DNA of 64,000 nt from Pterois miles (taxonomy: Eukaryota > Chordata > Actinopteri > Perciformes > Scorpaenidae), in assembly GCA_947000775.1 (NCBI GenBank), contig CAMQGK010000341.1:3751501-3815500 (forward strand), read 5' to 3'. Positions 44,936 through 58,070 of this stretch are shown one piece after another; position 1 is the stretch's first letter, and the number at the start of each line of letters is the position of its first letter. The position numbers and the translations under genes were made by a program. Under the pieces are notes generated by a model. That model was not told the DNA's origin, ran no database searches, and saw only the letters and a list, made by a program, of their open reading frames with translations.

Positions 44936-46114
44936 TGAATAAAGGCATCAACCAATCACATTGTGCGTCATTGTGCAGTAGGAGTCTCCGTAGTCTGAAA
45001 CAGGACGGGAAACTTTATTTATCTACCCCTCCGTTCTTCTTTTTCACAATAAAAGCGCTAGACATATAATATTGGTAGGCGAGTATTTCACATTTTCTTG
45101 TTTTTTATTTGTTTTCTCCCCCAGTATGTAAAGGCCTCAGAAAACCTGCTTTGGTCCACCTCTCTCTGAAATCAGTAACCCGTTGTGTTAAATCTGCCAC
45201 TGTTATTATCGCAGAAAGCTTGAACAGTAACTAAGGGGGGCTCGGTCTGAACACACAGTCAGCTGTATGAGTTTGAAGTTTCATTTTCACAATGAATTAT
45301 CAGATTTCTTTCAACTCTCAGTTATCAATATCGCAATCTAACTCCAGTATCAGTCAGGCTGTAACACACCCACACACACACACTAGAGGACGGTACCAGT
45401 GGGTGGGTGGTGAGACGGGGTGTACAGTGGAGCGTGGGGTTGCATCCCCTGCTCAGCCATCCCTCATCCACAGTGTGCGAGTCTCTCCTGTGACCCCGGC
45501 TCTGTGAGTTTGATGAATGCAGCACATCTGCCCTCCTGAACCAGCGAGACTCCGTCTGGGAGGCCCCTCCGCCTGCGAGTAATGGCCACTGTTCTACACC
45601 ACTGAAACACAATCACACAAACACAGCGAGCGTCGGCGTGAAGGCACACGCCGGACGTTTGCTGTGAAGACAAACACGGTCATACATGCACGACATAAAT
45701 ATGTCAGTGTGGATGGAAGACTGCAGTTACCTTCTGCTGATATAATAACATCCCTCCTCCCGTGTCTCCGCTCTGCGAGGATGTCCTTCCAAATATATAC
45801 ACCACGTCATCCCCGCTGATATTTCATCATGTAGCCATCAACATATTGCTGCATGTAATACACCCATGTAATGTCATTAACGTCAAGCTGCCTCTACAGC
45901 CGCTGTCAGACTCACGCCGTCTAGGTCTTCATCAGGCCATAATTGTAGCCGGGTGTTTGAAACATGTACAATAGCCCAATTTACCACCAAACAAACATGT
46001 CTTGGCTTCATCTGCACGTCTTCCTGTCTGAAAGAAAAAAGGGTGGGGCTGGTGCGAGGTCCTCCAGGGTTGCTGGGAAACGTCGCTGTCAGTCTCTCAG
46101 GGAGGCAGTCATGC

Positions 46115-46225
46115 AGGTGCCCGAGCTACCTGTTCATCTCCCAGATAATTAATGTGTACAAGGAGCCGCTAATTGCACTTTTCACTAATGATTTATGGGT
46201 TTTGTGAAAGGGGGGAAATTGGGGG
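46115..46225. promoter_or_regulatory. candidate conserved non-coding element
   Basis: Within 80 bp: CAGATAATTAATGTG, CCGCTAATTGCAC, CACTAATGATTTATGGG. A clustered set of TAAT cores in repeat-free DNA just before a (CA)n tract. Confidence 0.28.
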
Positions 46226-46331
46226 ACGTGTGTGTGTACACTCTGGTGAGTGAGTACAGCTGGGTGAGGAGACATGATTGATGAAGAGTGTGTGGATGCA
46301 CTGTCAGTGTGGAGAGATAGACCCCCAGTAG

Positions 46332-46332
<1 letters not shown>

Positions 46333-46397
<65 letters not shown>
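46333..46397 (+). repeat. (CA)n microsatellite
   Basis: About 32 uninterrupted CA units. Confidence 0.98.
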
Positions 46398-46399
<2 letters not shown>

Positions 46400-46825
46400 C
46401 TGGTCAACTGCTGTCAGTTTTTGCCAGCGTTTGGTTCATGGAGGTAACTAAACAATATCTACCCTCCTAAACTCTCGTTGTGCTCATTCTCATCCAGCCG
46501 ACACTGAGACGGAGGCCTGATGATAGAGGAGTACTGACTTCTAGGTTCAGTTAATATCAGATATCACATTAAACTGTCTGAAGCAGACGAGGCTTCAGAT
46601 TGTCCTTGAATTTTCTTGGCATGTGTCTCAGTGCTTGAATTGGACCAAAAAAGGTGCCAATACCTTAATTCAGCAGTAGTATGACATGATCATCACGTGT
46701 CTTGGATATATTAGTACACATATCTTAGTAATATATCCCACTTCAAATGGATTTTGGTATATATTTCAGTACATACAACACATATTTCCACAGTTTGTAC
46801 ATGAAGCATTAAGACAAACAAGCTT

Positions 46826-47452
46826 TCTGAGGTTGCAGTGGACTCAATTTTAATGATCATATGAAACTATAAAACCTAAAGAATCCTTCGGTACCAACCA
46901 GGTCTAGCTTGTTGTGAAGGAGGCTAAATGACGCTCCAAACTGTGAAGTGAGGAGAAACTGTTTTCAAAGGGGTCCGTTGACCTCTGACCTCCAGATGTG
47001 TGAATGTAAATGGGTTCTCTGGGTCCCCACCTGTCTCCCCTTTACAGACATGCCCACTTTATGATAGTCCCAGTCAGTCTGGATCAAGTCCTAGTCAAGT
47101 CAGCACTCTGACACACTGACAGCTGTTGTTGCCTGTTGGGCTGCAGTTTGTCATGTTCTGATTGGAGCAGATTGTTGATGCTAAAGTCAGAACCTGGGAG
47201 GGTTTCTGGACAATATCTGCCATTGATTAGTGTTGTTAATTGATTTCCAATAATAGATATATACATACGTTTGCATAAAGCAACATATTTACCCACTCCC
47301 ATGTCGATAATAGTGTTAAATACTTGACAAATCTCCCTTTAAGGTCTATTCTGAACAGATAAAAATGTGATTCATTTGCGATTAATCATGATAAATCATG
47401 TACAATCATGCGATTAATCTTGATTAAATATTTTAATCGATTGACAGCCCTA
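46826..47452 (-). mobile_element. hAT-like TAGGGCTGTCAA element, copy 5 (one end lost)
   Basis: Right end ATCGATTGACAGCCCTA intact; left end lacks the terminus and starts within family body (TGAAACTATAAAACCTAAAG). Contains the shared 72-codon frame (47084-47302, minus strand). Confidence 0.82.
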
Positions 47453-48067
47453 ATTTATATGTGTATTTTATTAATATATCCCACTCAAATGCATTTTTGT
47501 TTGCATTTCAATACATATGATGTATATTTCCACAGTTTGTACTCAAATGTAGACTATTTGGTTTATAAAAACCTTTTATGAAGCTATTATACAAATCAAA
47601 TTGTAGACAAATATAAAATTGCTTAAATGCTACAATAAACCCAACCTGAAAATATGATATATCCAGCTTCATGCAGGCGTAACTGCAGTATTAAGTGTTT
47701 ATTTCCTGCGCTTAATGTTGTACGTAGGCTCTACAGGAGGAAATGCCGATACTCAGTACCAGTGAACCCAGTGAACCCATTTCAGGCACTCGTGTCTGTT
47801 TGTTGCGGAAAACTTACTTATTTTTCAGAGGAAACGTGAAGTTTGAAGTCTTAATAAACACCATTTGGATCGTATTTGTAATGACAAACCTGCTGAGTAG
47901 GACCTTTAACATCTTCAGTGGAAAACTTTTTAGAGAGATATGAGTGAACTTTATGAATGTAAAGCAGAGCAGCGGCTCCGATGACTTTCCCTTGATCAAA
48001 GTGTGAAAGAATATTAATAATTTAAATTTCTGTCTCCTTATTCCCATTATTTGTTTTCTCTCCACAG

Positions 48068-48141
48068 CTTTTAGAGTATGACAGAGAGCTGTCAGTGTTC
48101 AAGGATCGGCTGCACGAACTGGAGATCTCTTTCCCACCCAG
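48068..48141 (+). CDS. inpp5a: inpp5a internal coding exon (ELSVFKDRL)
   Basis: 74-bp exon. The acceptor follows TTTTCTCTCCACAG; the donor is CAG/GTATGG at 48142. It opens in phase 0 and encodes LLEYDRELSVFKDRLHELEI then SFPP, ending with two bases (AG) of a serine codon completed by the T that opens the next exon at 62096. The reading matches the INPP5A segment leading into SYPYSED. This is the only non-symmetric junction among the exons seen (intron phase 2), so skipping this exon alone would shift the frame. It is flanked by a 10.6-kb intron upstream and a 14-kb intron downstream. Confidence 0.94.
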
Positions 48142-49883
48142 GTATGGAGCTATTTTACAACACACACAACTCCGATATTCACTACACTACCACCACTAGT
48201 GTCCACATGTTATCAGGTCCTGAAGTGTTTGTAGCCACTCTAGCCACGTGGCTCCAGTGGTCGCAATCTCAACTATTGTTGGGAAATTTTATACATTTCA
48301 TGGTCCCCAGAGGATGAATGCTACTGAATTTGTAATCCCCTGACTTGTCCTGATGCAGACATTCATGATCTTTATGAATGTTGGTGATGTCCTGACCTAG
48401 CAGTGTGGTTTTAGCTTATCCTGGTTGTGCACGTCCTCACAAATTAATGCTACGTATCTGCAAGATGCAATACGCACATGAACAGTAGGGACAGTATGGT
48501 GATGGGCCTTTTTTTTCTTCGTCTACATTTTGATTAAATGTTGATTTTAAGTTTTAATTTTCATCTTAGATCTTATTGGTTGTGTCATACCTGACATTTA
48601 AATATTTCCTTTCAAAATAAAGGATGATGTTTTGCGATGATGTGCAAAAGTTGAGCCGCATCCACCAAATATAAGAAAGCAGTTATTGGTTGGTTGGATG
48701 TACACAGTTCATTCCACATCCCATATCCATGTCCTTTTTTAATGTATTTAATACAAAAAAGTTAATGACATGATAAGAGAAAAAATAAGAAATTACTGCT
48801 GTTTCTCCAAAACACCACCTTTCATGAGCTAAGAAATGCACTTTTCAGCTGTTACATCACATTTTTGAAAAGTTTTTAATGGTTTATGAAGCCAAAGACA
48901 ATTTCTCAATTTATAAAGGACGGACTTAACCCTCCAGTTTATTTGAAAAATTGAAATTACTAAATTCAGAGATGGTTTTCACTGGACAGCGACACAATGA
49001 CAGAATAAACATAAGTAAACCCAACGGCAGACCTATTGGTGGCTGGTGGGCTGAATCCAACCCTTTAAAGACCTCGGCCAGTTGATCGTTTATAAATAAT
49101 TAACAACACAATTAACTTAACAATTTAAAAATAAAAGACTTTCATTTATAAAAAATAACAAATATTTAAAAATAAAAGTATTTAAAAATAAAAGAATTTC
49201 ATTTATAAATAAAATAATAATTATTTAAAAATAACAGTAATTTCTTCCAATAAGAAAGTTTATTCCCGCGTACTTGCTCATGCTGTTATGGACTGTTAAA
49301 AGCATTATCATTGCATTTTTATTGAAATAACCTGCTATCATTCTAAGTTTATGGGTGTTTACATTGTTAATTATCAGAAAATCATCACTGTGTTAGCAGG
49401 CTAATTAGCATTCATTAGATTTGTCTTGTTAAGCATGTAAAATATTTATGTTGTTAAAAAGTTTTAACCCAGGCTGTTTAAGCAGCGTCGGTTTAAGAGA
49501 GTGGAACTGAATTTAAAAAGATGTTAAATACAACATTGTGATTATTAAAACAATAATCTGCTAAGATTAAAAGGTAAATTATTTTCACATTTAAATTCCT
49601 AGCTTTGCAGATCGACATCGGGCCTGTAGTACCTCACTGTAAAGTAAGCCTGCCCTAAGGCTTCAGTTTCACCCACAGCGTACCATCACGTGTTGCAGTG
49701 ACCACGCCGACCAGATCCACGCCATAAGGACTCATTATTAATATGTAAAATCAGAGGGAGTCAATCACCCCCTTATTGTCCAGAATGGTTTTATGAAAGC
49801 TGTTGGATGTGTGTTTGATGGGTTTCAGTTGTTAAGTATGATTGGATTTGGTCTCGAACTGCTCCCATGTGTATGTTTTTTCG

Positions 49884-49988
<105 letters not shown>

Positions 49989-50074
49989 GCTGTGCTTTGG
50001 GCAGCATTGATATTCTGTCTCGGTGGGACTTGGGGGAGCCTGGAGCGGGTGGTCTCCTCTCCTCTTCCTCAAAC

Positions 50075-50250
50075 AAATGCATTTGCAATTAGCCCTTTCA
50101 GAGGAGAGGGAGGGCAAACACGCGGCCGGCGTGGAAATATGTTTCGGGAGCAGCACGTTAATGGCGCTTGACCTTTGCCGTCGGTTGTGACTCAATCAGT
50201 GCAGATAATGAAACGCTGTAATCAAACAATAATTACTTGATAAACTGCTC
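50075..50250. promoter_or_regulatory. candidate conserved non-coding element
   Basis: AAATGCATTTGCAATTAGCC (octamer/POU-like ATGCATTTGCAAT), GCTTGACCTTTGCC (nuclear-receptor-like), TGCAGATAATGAAACG and CAATAATTACTTGATAAAC in 175 repeat-free bases. By appearance. Confidence 0.3.
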
Positions 50251-50362
50251 TAGTGGCAGGCGCGGGGTGGCGGGGGATTTTAGTGTGTGAGAGAGAGTGG
50301 GCTCGAGATACATAGAGCTATCAAAGCCTATGTGTGAGTGGCTTTTAGTGTAAGCTTGAGAT

Positions 50363-50402
50363 TGTGTGTGTGTGTGTGCGTGTGTGTGTGTGCGTGCATG
50401 TG
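50363..50402 (+). repeat. imperfect (TG)n tract
   Basis: TG units with CG and CA interruptions, 375 bases after the long TG tract. Confidence 0.9.
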
Positions 50403-51299
50403 TATGTGAGAGAGAGTGCATGTGTCAAGGTTCTGCCAGTCGCTGTTTTTTAAATGACTCTGTGTCTTAATCAGGGACCCCATTTACATCACTTTGCATA
50501 AGTGACAGGTGGATTTATTGTCCTTTTACACCAGCTGACTTTTGCACCTATCCATATAATACTGAATCATCTCTCCACAGGGAGGAATGAATGTGCTGCT
50601 GTGGAAGAATACAAATGATTTCCACATACTTGAGGTGATGATGAATCAAATAGATGAAACCCAGGAGCAGCATATGAAATTTGATTTGATCTACTCTGTG
50701 TGTGCGACAAACCACATCATTGTCAGCCTTGTAATGGGTAGCAGTGGCCTAGTTAAACTTAAACAACCCCCTCCTCCCACTTCACACATACACACTCATG
50801 TACTGGTTCCCCTCCCCCTGTCAGCTCTGCCTTGTGCTCCTTGAGCAATCAAGCCTCAACGATTGTTCTCCATCACATAGCCTGCTCCGGACCGGCCCCT
50901 CGCCATCTGTGAGGTTATTACTCTTTTTAATGCAGGCCATCAGAACACACCCTCACTGACACACACACACACTCATGCATGCACACGGCTCACTTTTGTT
51001 CAAATCTATAAATCAATACTAGTCACAAACATTTAATCTGCAAGTTAATTCTGCCTGTTGTCCGGCGGTGGATAAGAAGTTGTCACAACATGAGACATGC
51101 TGTCAAGGTTGAACTAAGGGTGAGACAACGCAGAGTGACTCAGTGGGCCTTATGCAGCAACAGTCTCCTGAATTTCTATTATATTTTCTGTTAATTTTCT
51201 GTTAAGAGAGAAAAATAAGAGAAGTTCACTTTAGATGTACCATCCATATCAACTGTTACCCAGGTGTGCTGAATGATGAATCCTACTTGATCGGAAATT

Positions 51300-51535
51300 G
51301 GAGGTGTTTATTATTAGCATAGGTAACATCCCTCCAAGCATTATATAAGAGAAGGTATTGACAAAGGTAATACTATAGGGTAGGTAGCATAGATAACATC
51401 CCCAAACACTATATACGAACAGGTATTAGCAAAGGTAAAACTATAGGGGAGGTATTAGCAAAGGTAATGCCCCCAAACACTGTGAGGCAGTTAGTAGCAT
51501 AGGCAACGCCCCGTAAACAATGTATAGTTAGTAAA
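51300..51535 (+). repeat. degenerate tandem repeat, roughly 60-70-bp units
   Basis: Recurring phrases AGCATAGGTAACATCCC / AGCATAGATAACATCCCC / GCAAAGGTAATGCCCCC / AGCATAGGCAACGCCCC, each followed by CAAGCATTATATA / AAACACTATATACG / AAACACTGTG / AAACAATGTATA. About four diverged units. Confidence 0.75.
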
Positions 51536-53626
51536 GCTGGTCATACACTGTACGATATGAGCCTGTTTCTGGCCCGAATAATGAGCCGCATTTTAGAGTC
51601 AGACCGAGTTTCAGCTTCATCAGACATCGTTTGCCGTGCGGTGTACAGGGAGGACAAAGGGCCGGTTAACTCCCCCCGACAGGCCGATGGACAGTCAGAT
51701 GAATTCAGAAATTTTGTTCAGCCATCTACAGCTTGAACCTTGGCTTTACATCACAGTCTGCTCGTACAGTAGGAGCAGAAATTACACATTTCTAAAATCG
51801 TACTGTCGACCAGTCATAAAATTTTCCCTTACCTAAGAGGAGAGCAAAAATAAGAAAACATTGATGTGTCCCAGAAATCAGTGGGTGCTAACAAAATAAG
51901 TTGTTACCCAGTTATCCAACTGGAGCTGAAGCATGCCCGGCCTAGCAGCTCCCTCTCATCCAGTTTTGCAGATATACATGTCTGTCCCACTCATAAACTC
52001 ATAAGCTTTCCCCTGCATCGCTGCAGACGCTGCAAGCCGTAAAAACGCATATCTCTTTACTTTCAAAAAGTCGTCTGTCAAAGTTGGCCGTGACAAGTCT
52101 AAGTACTTGGGCACCGAGGTGAGGAATTTGCCCGGGCCTTGTCACAGTTGGACCTGGAGCCAGTCGGCTGCTGCGGGACAACTCATACAAACTCATACAC
52201 TGGAGCCCATGTACGGGTACTAGTTTTCTCAGCCGGTGTACTGGGAGTCTATTAATGACAAACCAATTGTTTATTTAGACACAGATTGACCTGTGTTTAA
52301 TGCATGGGGACTGCATCAAGCCATTAGGTCTTTATCTTTGCCTAGGCTGCCTGCAGCATGGCCATTTGACTGAAAATAATGGTAAGTTTTACTATGCATT
52401 ATGGTACTTTTAATTTCATATTTGAAATGGCATAACTAAGGTAATACCCCCTAAAACATACTAAGGCACCAGTAACTTATTCATGTATTTTGATTGATTT
52501 AGGGGAAAGCTTTTAGTACTCCTCTGATCTGATTTCTTTGCCCTTTTTTTGCACGAGATCGATGCAAAAATTGAATCGGGACCCCAGCTTCAGGAGGAAA
52601 TGCAGTGGACGATGAGGGAGCAGTGGAAGAATGTATTCTGCCTGTAACATGGTTACTGGGAATGGGCTTTGAGGGAGATTTTGAGTGACATCAGACCAGC
52701 GGTACAACTCCATCAATGGGCAAATCATGAGTGATTTCAGAGCAGGGAGATGGTGTGGAAGTTGTGCAGCGCTGGTGGAAGCAAAGAGGCAAATAGTTAG
52801 GAGTAGAGAAGATGGCTGCTGTCCCACGGGTGTGTTTGTAAAGTGGCAGAGAGGAGCCATGGTGCAGATGCATACGTTACATAACATCTGGACACTGCTG
52901 AGGTACAGCTTGTGTTATCAAAACCACTGCATACATACCATAGAAATGTAGGTTTGTTGGTCAGCTACAAAAATGTGGTAGGTATCATCTCCCATCATTC
53001 ATCAACTACGACAGTGCTGATGAAGGATGGCACTTATCTCACAACTGTTATCATTAAAGACCTGATATACTGTGGAAGTGCACACGGTTCTGTTGATGGT
53101 AAGGATGTTCATGTGCAGTCTTCATGCACATGTACAGTCCTTGCCGTCATGGTCAGATGTTAAAGCTACATTCCCATAACGGGAGACAAAAGCAACAAAA
53201 AGGGCCGAGCATGGCCAGCGGCATTGTCGCTGATTTGTCAAGTGCTGCTCAGGAGCTCGTTGATGCAGTTACTGTATGTCGTTAGGAAGTGCCTAAGGGC
53301 ATTTTTGTAGACAACAGGAACACGGTGAAATCAAAACATATGACTGATTGACAATTCGCTGCATTTGTGGAGCACTGAAAAAAAGTTGAGACTAGCTTAA
53401 CTTTATTTGTGGCCTGTCACACAGCGAAAACTTTGTGAGTCCTATAAACACACACACTAATACAGCTGATGACAGGTTAAATTGAGGAAGATGGTCCCAA
53501 GATGTGAACTTGAACAACAGAATCTTAAAATCAAAACTGTGGTGCAAACTCAACCAAACATGAGTCTATCGTCATGATGTGCTGTGAGTTAAAGGCCACT
53601 GTCAGCATGCTAACATGCTAATGTTT

Positions 53627-53646
53627 GGGGGGGGGGGGGGGGGGGG
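53627..53646 (+). repeat. G20 homopolymer
   Basis: Twenty consecutive Gs followed by CCC. Confidence 0.95.
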
Positions 53647-54199
53647 CCCACTGAATGACTTTGCAAAGTGTAAAAATTGCAGAAAAATATGGCTCAATTC
53701 TGAAATGCTTTGTCACATTTATGACATTTATTCTACGGGATTTATGTCCAAATTTAAGTTAAAATGAGTCTGATTTTTGACATAGAAAGCCAAAATGTTA
53801 AATTTATTATCAGTTATCATAGAAAGTCATAATTAAGAGAATTAAGTTAAGCTTTTGACTTAAACTCGGGGAGTCAAACTTGATACAAAGATACGACTCA
53901 AAGATATGTCTGTTTAATGTGAAAACTGAGATTTTAATTTGTCATGGCTCAGTTTTGTGATATTTTGTCAAATGTGTGACTTTTTATGGGACTGAAGTCC
54001 AGATTTTAAGCCAAAGTTAGGAGATATTAAGTTGAATTTATGACTTTTAATGACTTTAATTTTGCAGTTAAATGCCCCTCTTTTTGTATTTTGGGCTGGA
54101 TTTTTCATTAATTGTGATTGTTTTCAGGATGTACAGAAAGGGGACATTTGGAGACCTGTGTTGTTATTTAGAGGTTACTATGCAGTGGTTTTATTGTCC

Positions 54200-54260
54200 C
54201 ACTGGACATCATACTGGACTGTATGTGGCCCCTGAACTAAAATGAGTTTGACACCCCTGC
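54200..54260 (-). mobile_element. hAT-like terminus (CAGGGGTGTCAAACTCA)
   Basis: The reverse strand begins AGCAGGGGTGTCAAACTCAT, then TTTAGTTCAGGGGCCAC, the end of a common hAT-type repeat. The other end was not located; AT-rich sequence back to about 53650 may be its interior. Confidence 0.6.
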
Positions 54261-57200
54261 TCTAAGGAATAAAAACGTCTGAACGAAACGTCATGGAAAT
54301 CTATCCAACGCTTATTGATGGACCAACACAATGCTGCTAGCATGACTATAAAAAAGCCACATAAATACAACAAAATGCAACAAAAACAGATATACAGCTT
54401 AAGTATGCGTTCATTAATAATCTGCCTTCTTACCCCATGCAGACTCATGCTGCTACATGAGCAAATAATAATCTGAGCTGTTATAAGCTGCCAATAACTT
54501 GGGATTTCACCAGCACAGTGCAAACATACAAATCCCTCTAGCCTGTATTTTTTCCATTTATTCAGCCGTCGCACACTTTTCGCACGATGGGAAAGTGCCA
54601 GAGGCAACAGCGTGGCTCCAGAGCCATGCATTTCTGTTTGTCAAGTCTAGACATGGAAAGAAGTGGAGGAGCAGTGGGGTCAGGAGGTGAGGAGGCAGAA
54701 ACTGGTAAACCGTTGTGTCTTCACTGTTCCGGCAGCATCCCGAGGCCAACTTTGGCACGTTCGCGTACACTTCCCAAAGCTACTGCGAAGGACAAGCTGC
54801 TTAGGAAAGCTACAACATTTACAGGTTCATGAAAAAGAGGAAGGGGGAGGATTGAAAGCTGATGCCAGGCAGAATGACTTTGCCCTTCAGATCAGAGAGA
54901 AAGTGTCACAAATGGCGTCTCGCCAGTTCCTCAATAACTGCTAATAAGTACATATGAGAGAATTGTCGGAGCGGTGGAGAAATCCTGGAGACTCGTTTTG
55001 AGCTCATAGGAAGTGCTCACACAGATGGCTGTCCTGTATACAGTAGCTGCCTTTGTTCGTGAACAACGGCCTCTGACAGCCTGTGCGGATGATGTCACCC
55101 TCGCTGCATGTGTATTTGTGTGTTTGCCTGCGCATACGTTAGTCCTATAGCGCTGCTGTTTGCATCCTGCGTGAACAGGCGTCTTGTTCTCGGCTCTGTG
55201 AACATCCACACTGTGCTGGCGCAGAGCTGTGCGACTCCATTTGAGGGAGCGCCACAGACGTACTTAAGCAACAATGTTTGGTCGAAGCGCCGCGTCCGAG
55301 CCGCTGTAAAGTGTGTGAGCTCAGGATTCAGCGTTACGGGCTGATCTACTGAACAGGAACATTGTTTTACAACCATCAGCGCATCCATCATTCTAACTGC
55401 TAGAGAGCCTGTGAAAATGATGAGGGGGCCATTGTGGCGATAAAAGGCCGTCCACTGTCATGTGTCATTGCCTCTTGTCGGAGATGATGCCACTGAGAGG
55501 GAGGCTTTGTTAAAAACAATCGTACGCGGAGAGGATGATATGGACGCCATCTGTGTCTTCTTGTCTTCATTTAGAGCAGCTAAAGGCAGAACATGTCATA
55601 GCTGAACCCCAGCAGGCTGACAGCCATGAGATGGCATTTCACTCTGTTTGTACTGCGCTATGCCAATGTTGTGCCTGCGAGCCTCCCAGCTCTACAAACT
55701 GAAGCAAACATTCAGCTTTATTGATAGCATTTGGCTGGTATTTTTGAATCCTTGTATGTGTGTGAGTGTGTATTGTGTTTTGCCAGGCCTCCCCTGACAA
55801 CGGCAAACAAACATGGAGGCAGTGAGTCCTTCGAAACCCACAATTTCTGACTTTTTAACCAGTCTCTGCTCGGCCACTCCAACATTACCATTACCTCCAA
55901 CTTTACCACCCTTGAACTCATATCGCTGCGACTGTGACTTTTATCTTTGGCTTCCTGCCCTACCTATATTCCCAAGTTTATATTGCCCTCATTAAATACT
56001 AAGCACCAGAATAGCCCACTGTTTGGCCTGTCACTTATCTACCGTTATGTAAAACAAGGTAATAGCTTTTGATGGGAAGATAAGAGAATGTGGGGCGAGG
56101 AAGTCTGGAGCAAGCCTGAGTCCGGTCCTGGCCTCAGGTTGGTAGTCTGTTCTACTAGACACAGCTTTTTGTTGTTTGAATCTCTTTTATTTGAGTGTTA
56201 TTTATATAGATACAGTAGCTTGTATAGTGCAGTAATGTATGTCACCCGGCCTCTCCCTGTACTGGGTGAGGCTGACTGACACACTACAGGTAGGGCCTGT
56301 GCTCACATCGGTAGTTTTTACTGTTGCAAGACAAACAAGCTGACACCGGCCCGGAAAACACATGTGAGTAATGTGTCAGCAGCCAGGTCAAACATTAAAC
56401 CCCAAACCAAGCATGAATGAATGAGCTCTCAATGGGTAATAGAGGGTCTCGATGTGCGACCACACGTCATCTCAGCCTGTGTGGTCAGCAACACAACAGA
56501 ATGGAGCAGGAAAGCAGTATTCGTATGTCAATTTTACACAAAACTGTAAACGCCAGAAACCAAGACAAATATTTCATCAGCAGAGTCTTTATCTGACACA
56601 CTTTACTCTTGTCACTTCTCCGCTAGAAAGTAACCCACAAGTTGTGAGATGGGTTGGGAGATGGTTATGGTTAGGATAGGTCGTCGGGCAGTTTGTGGGT
56701 TACCTTCTAGACATGACCATCCATCGATAACACACTCCAGTAATATGATTCTGTCACATTATGTACTCAAACCCTGCTAATTAGTGCATGTATTTGGGAT
56801 TAAGCAGCAGCCTCTGGTCCTGAGAAATTAAACCAATGCTGAAGTGCCAAAAACTGCAATTCTGGAGTCAATCCCCATAGACCCCCATATCAAAATGCCC
56901 AAATTGTGAATTCCCCCACTGTGGGACCAATAAAGGAATATCTTATCTTATATTAAATTTACAGCAGAGATGATCTCTGTAGCTAATTTCCCAGTTCATG
57001 TCAATGTACAGGGGGCAGATTTTTATATAACTCATCCATTTAGTTTATAAAGTTTGAGGGTGTGGTGACTTTGAGCGATAGGTGGGTGCCGTCTTAGGTC
57101 GCTAGCTGCTAGCTAGCTGCTCTGCTACGTCACCTGGGCGCCTCAGCTCCACCGATGATCCATCTCTTTTCTCATTTTCGAATTAGTCAAGAGTTAAGAA

Positions 57201-57739
57201 GCGTCACTGCCAAGGCGGCGACAGCCACAGCTGCCCACTTTGAGCTTCACAACGGCTTTTCAGAAGCCTATGACTGACGTCACAGAGACTACGTCCATAT
57301 TTTACAGTCTGATTCACAATCGGTGCAACAGTGTTAAAAATAGGACTCCTTAAAATAGGACCGCCTGTAAAAACCAAAATTATTTGGCTTTGATGCATTA
57401 ATAAGAGCAGGAAGTGAGATGTGCATGTAATTTTAAAACTCCTGCAAAGGATCTTAAACTGCAAAGACCGAGCTCATTAGATTCAACAACATCCCCGTCA
57501 GGACAAAGTGGCACTAAGTCGTTCATATGTCTCACACAAGACTTTTCCTTAATGACGCAATCCTGTATTCTTGTCACATCTGCTGCTAAAGGCCATTCAC
57601 GACTGCATTTTGTAGTTATTTTTTGCTCGGTAACTGTACGTTAGCCCAGAGAGCAGTGTACAGTATGTGGCTGTTTGTATGTGTATATATGTGTGTGGAT
57701 ACCTTGAAGTGCAGCTCCTCCTCCTATACAGGTACACAA

Positions 57740-58070
57740 TGGTTGGAGTTATCAGCTTGGCCCATTAATTAGTGTAATTAGTCTTTCTGCGGGCAATAAG
57801 GGCCTGATATGAGCTGACGGCCTCCAGCCCACACGCCCTCTCGGACCGTTTACCTTCCCCGATAAGTTTGTGAGCTCGCTAATCGGACACATTAATCACT
57901 TTGGCCCCAGAGCGCCATTCCACTGTTTGCTGTTGCATTAAGACTTGTTATCTCTATCCGAGCCAACGGAGGGTGCGGTAAAACAGAGAGGGGAACAGCC
58001 TATACCTGCACACACACACAGATGCAGAATGGCCCTTTAATGGCCATTGTTGAGTATTTTTAATCAGCTT
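57740..58070. promoter_or_regulatory. candidate conserved non-coding element
   Basis: GGCCCATTAATTAGTGTAAT then TAGTCTTTCTGCGGGCAATAA, GCTAATCGGACACATTAATC and AGACTTGTTATCTCTATCCG: homeodomain and GATA-like cores spread over 330 bp of balanced, repeat-free sequence. The most enhancer-like stretch in the window by eye. Confidence 0.32.

Larger units (their letters stand above)
37489..48067 (+). other. inpp5a: inpp5a intron, 10.6 kb
   Basis: Contains a (CA)n tract at 38.0 kb, a diverged dispersed-repeat pair (38.86-39.13 and 43.39-43.72 kb), a CTC tract at 39.7 kb, two TAGGGCTGTCAA hAT-like copies, a BED-finger hAT remnant at 44.2-44.9 kb and a (CA)n tract at 46.3 kb. Repeat-poor TAAT-rich blocks lie at 40.0-40.2, 42.0-42.4 and 46.1-46.2 kb. 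I see no exon in it. Confidence 0.88.
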
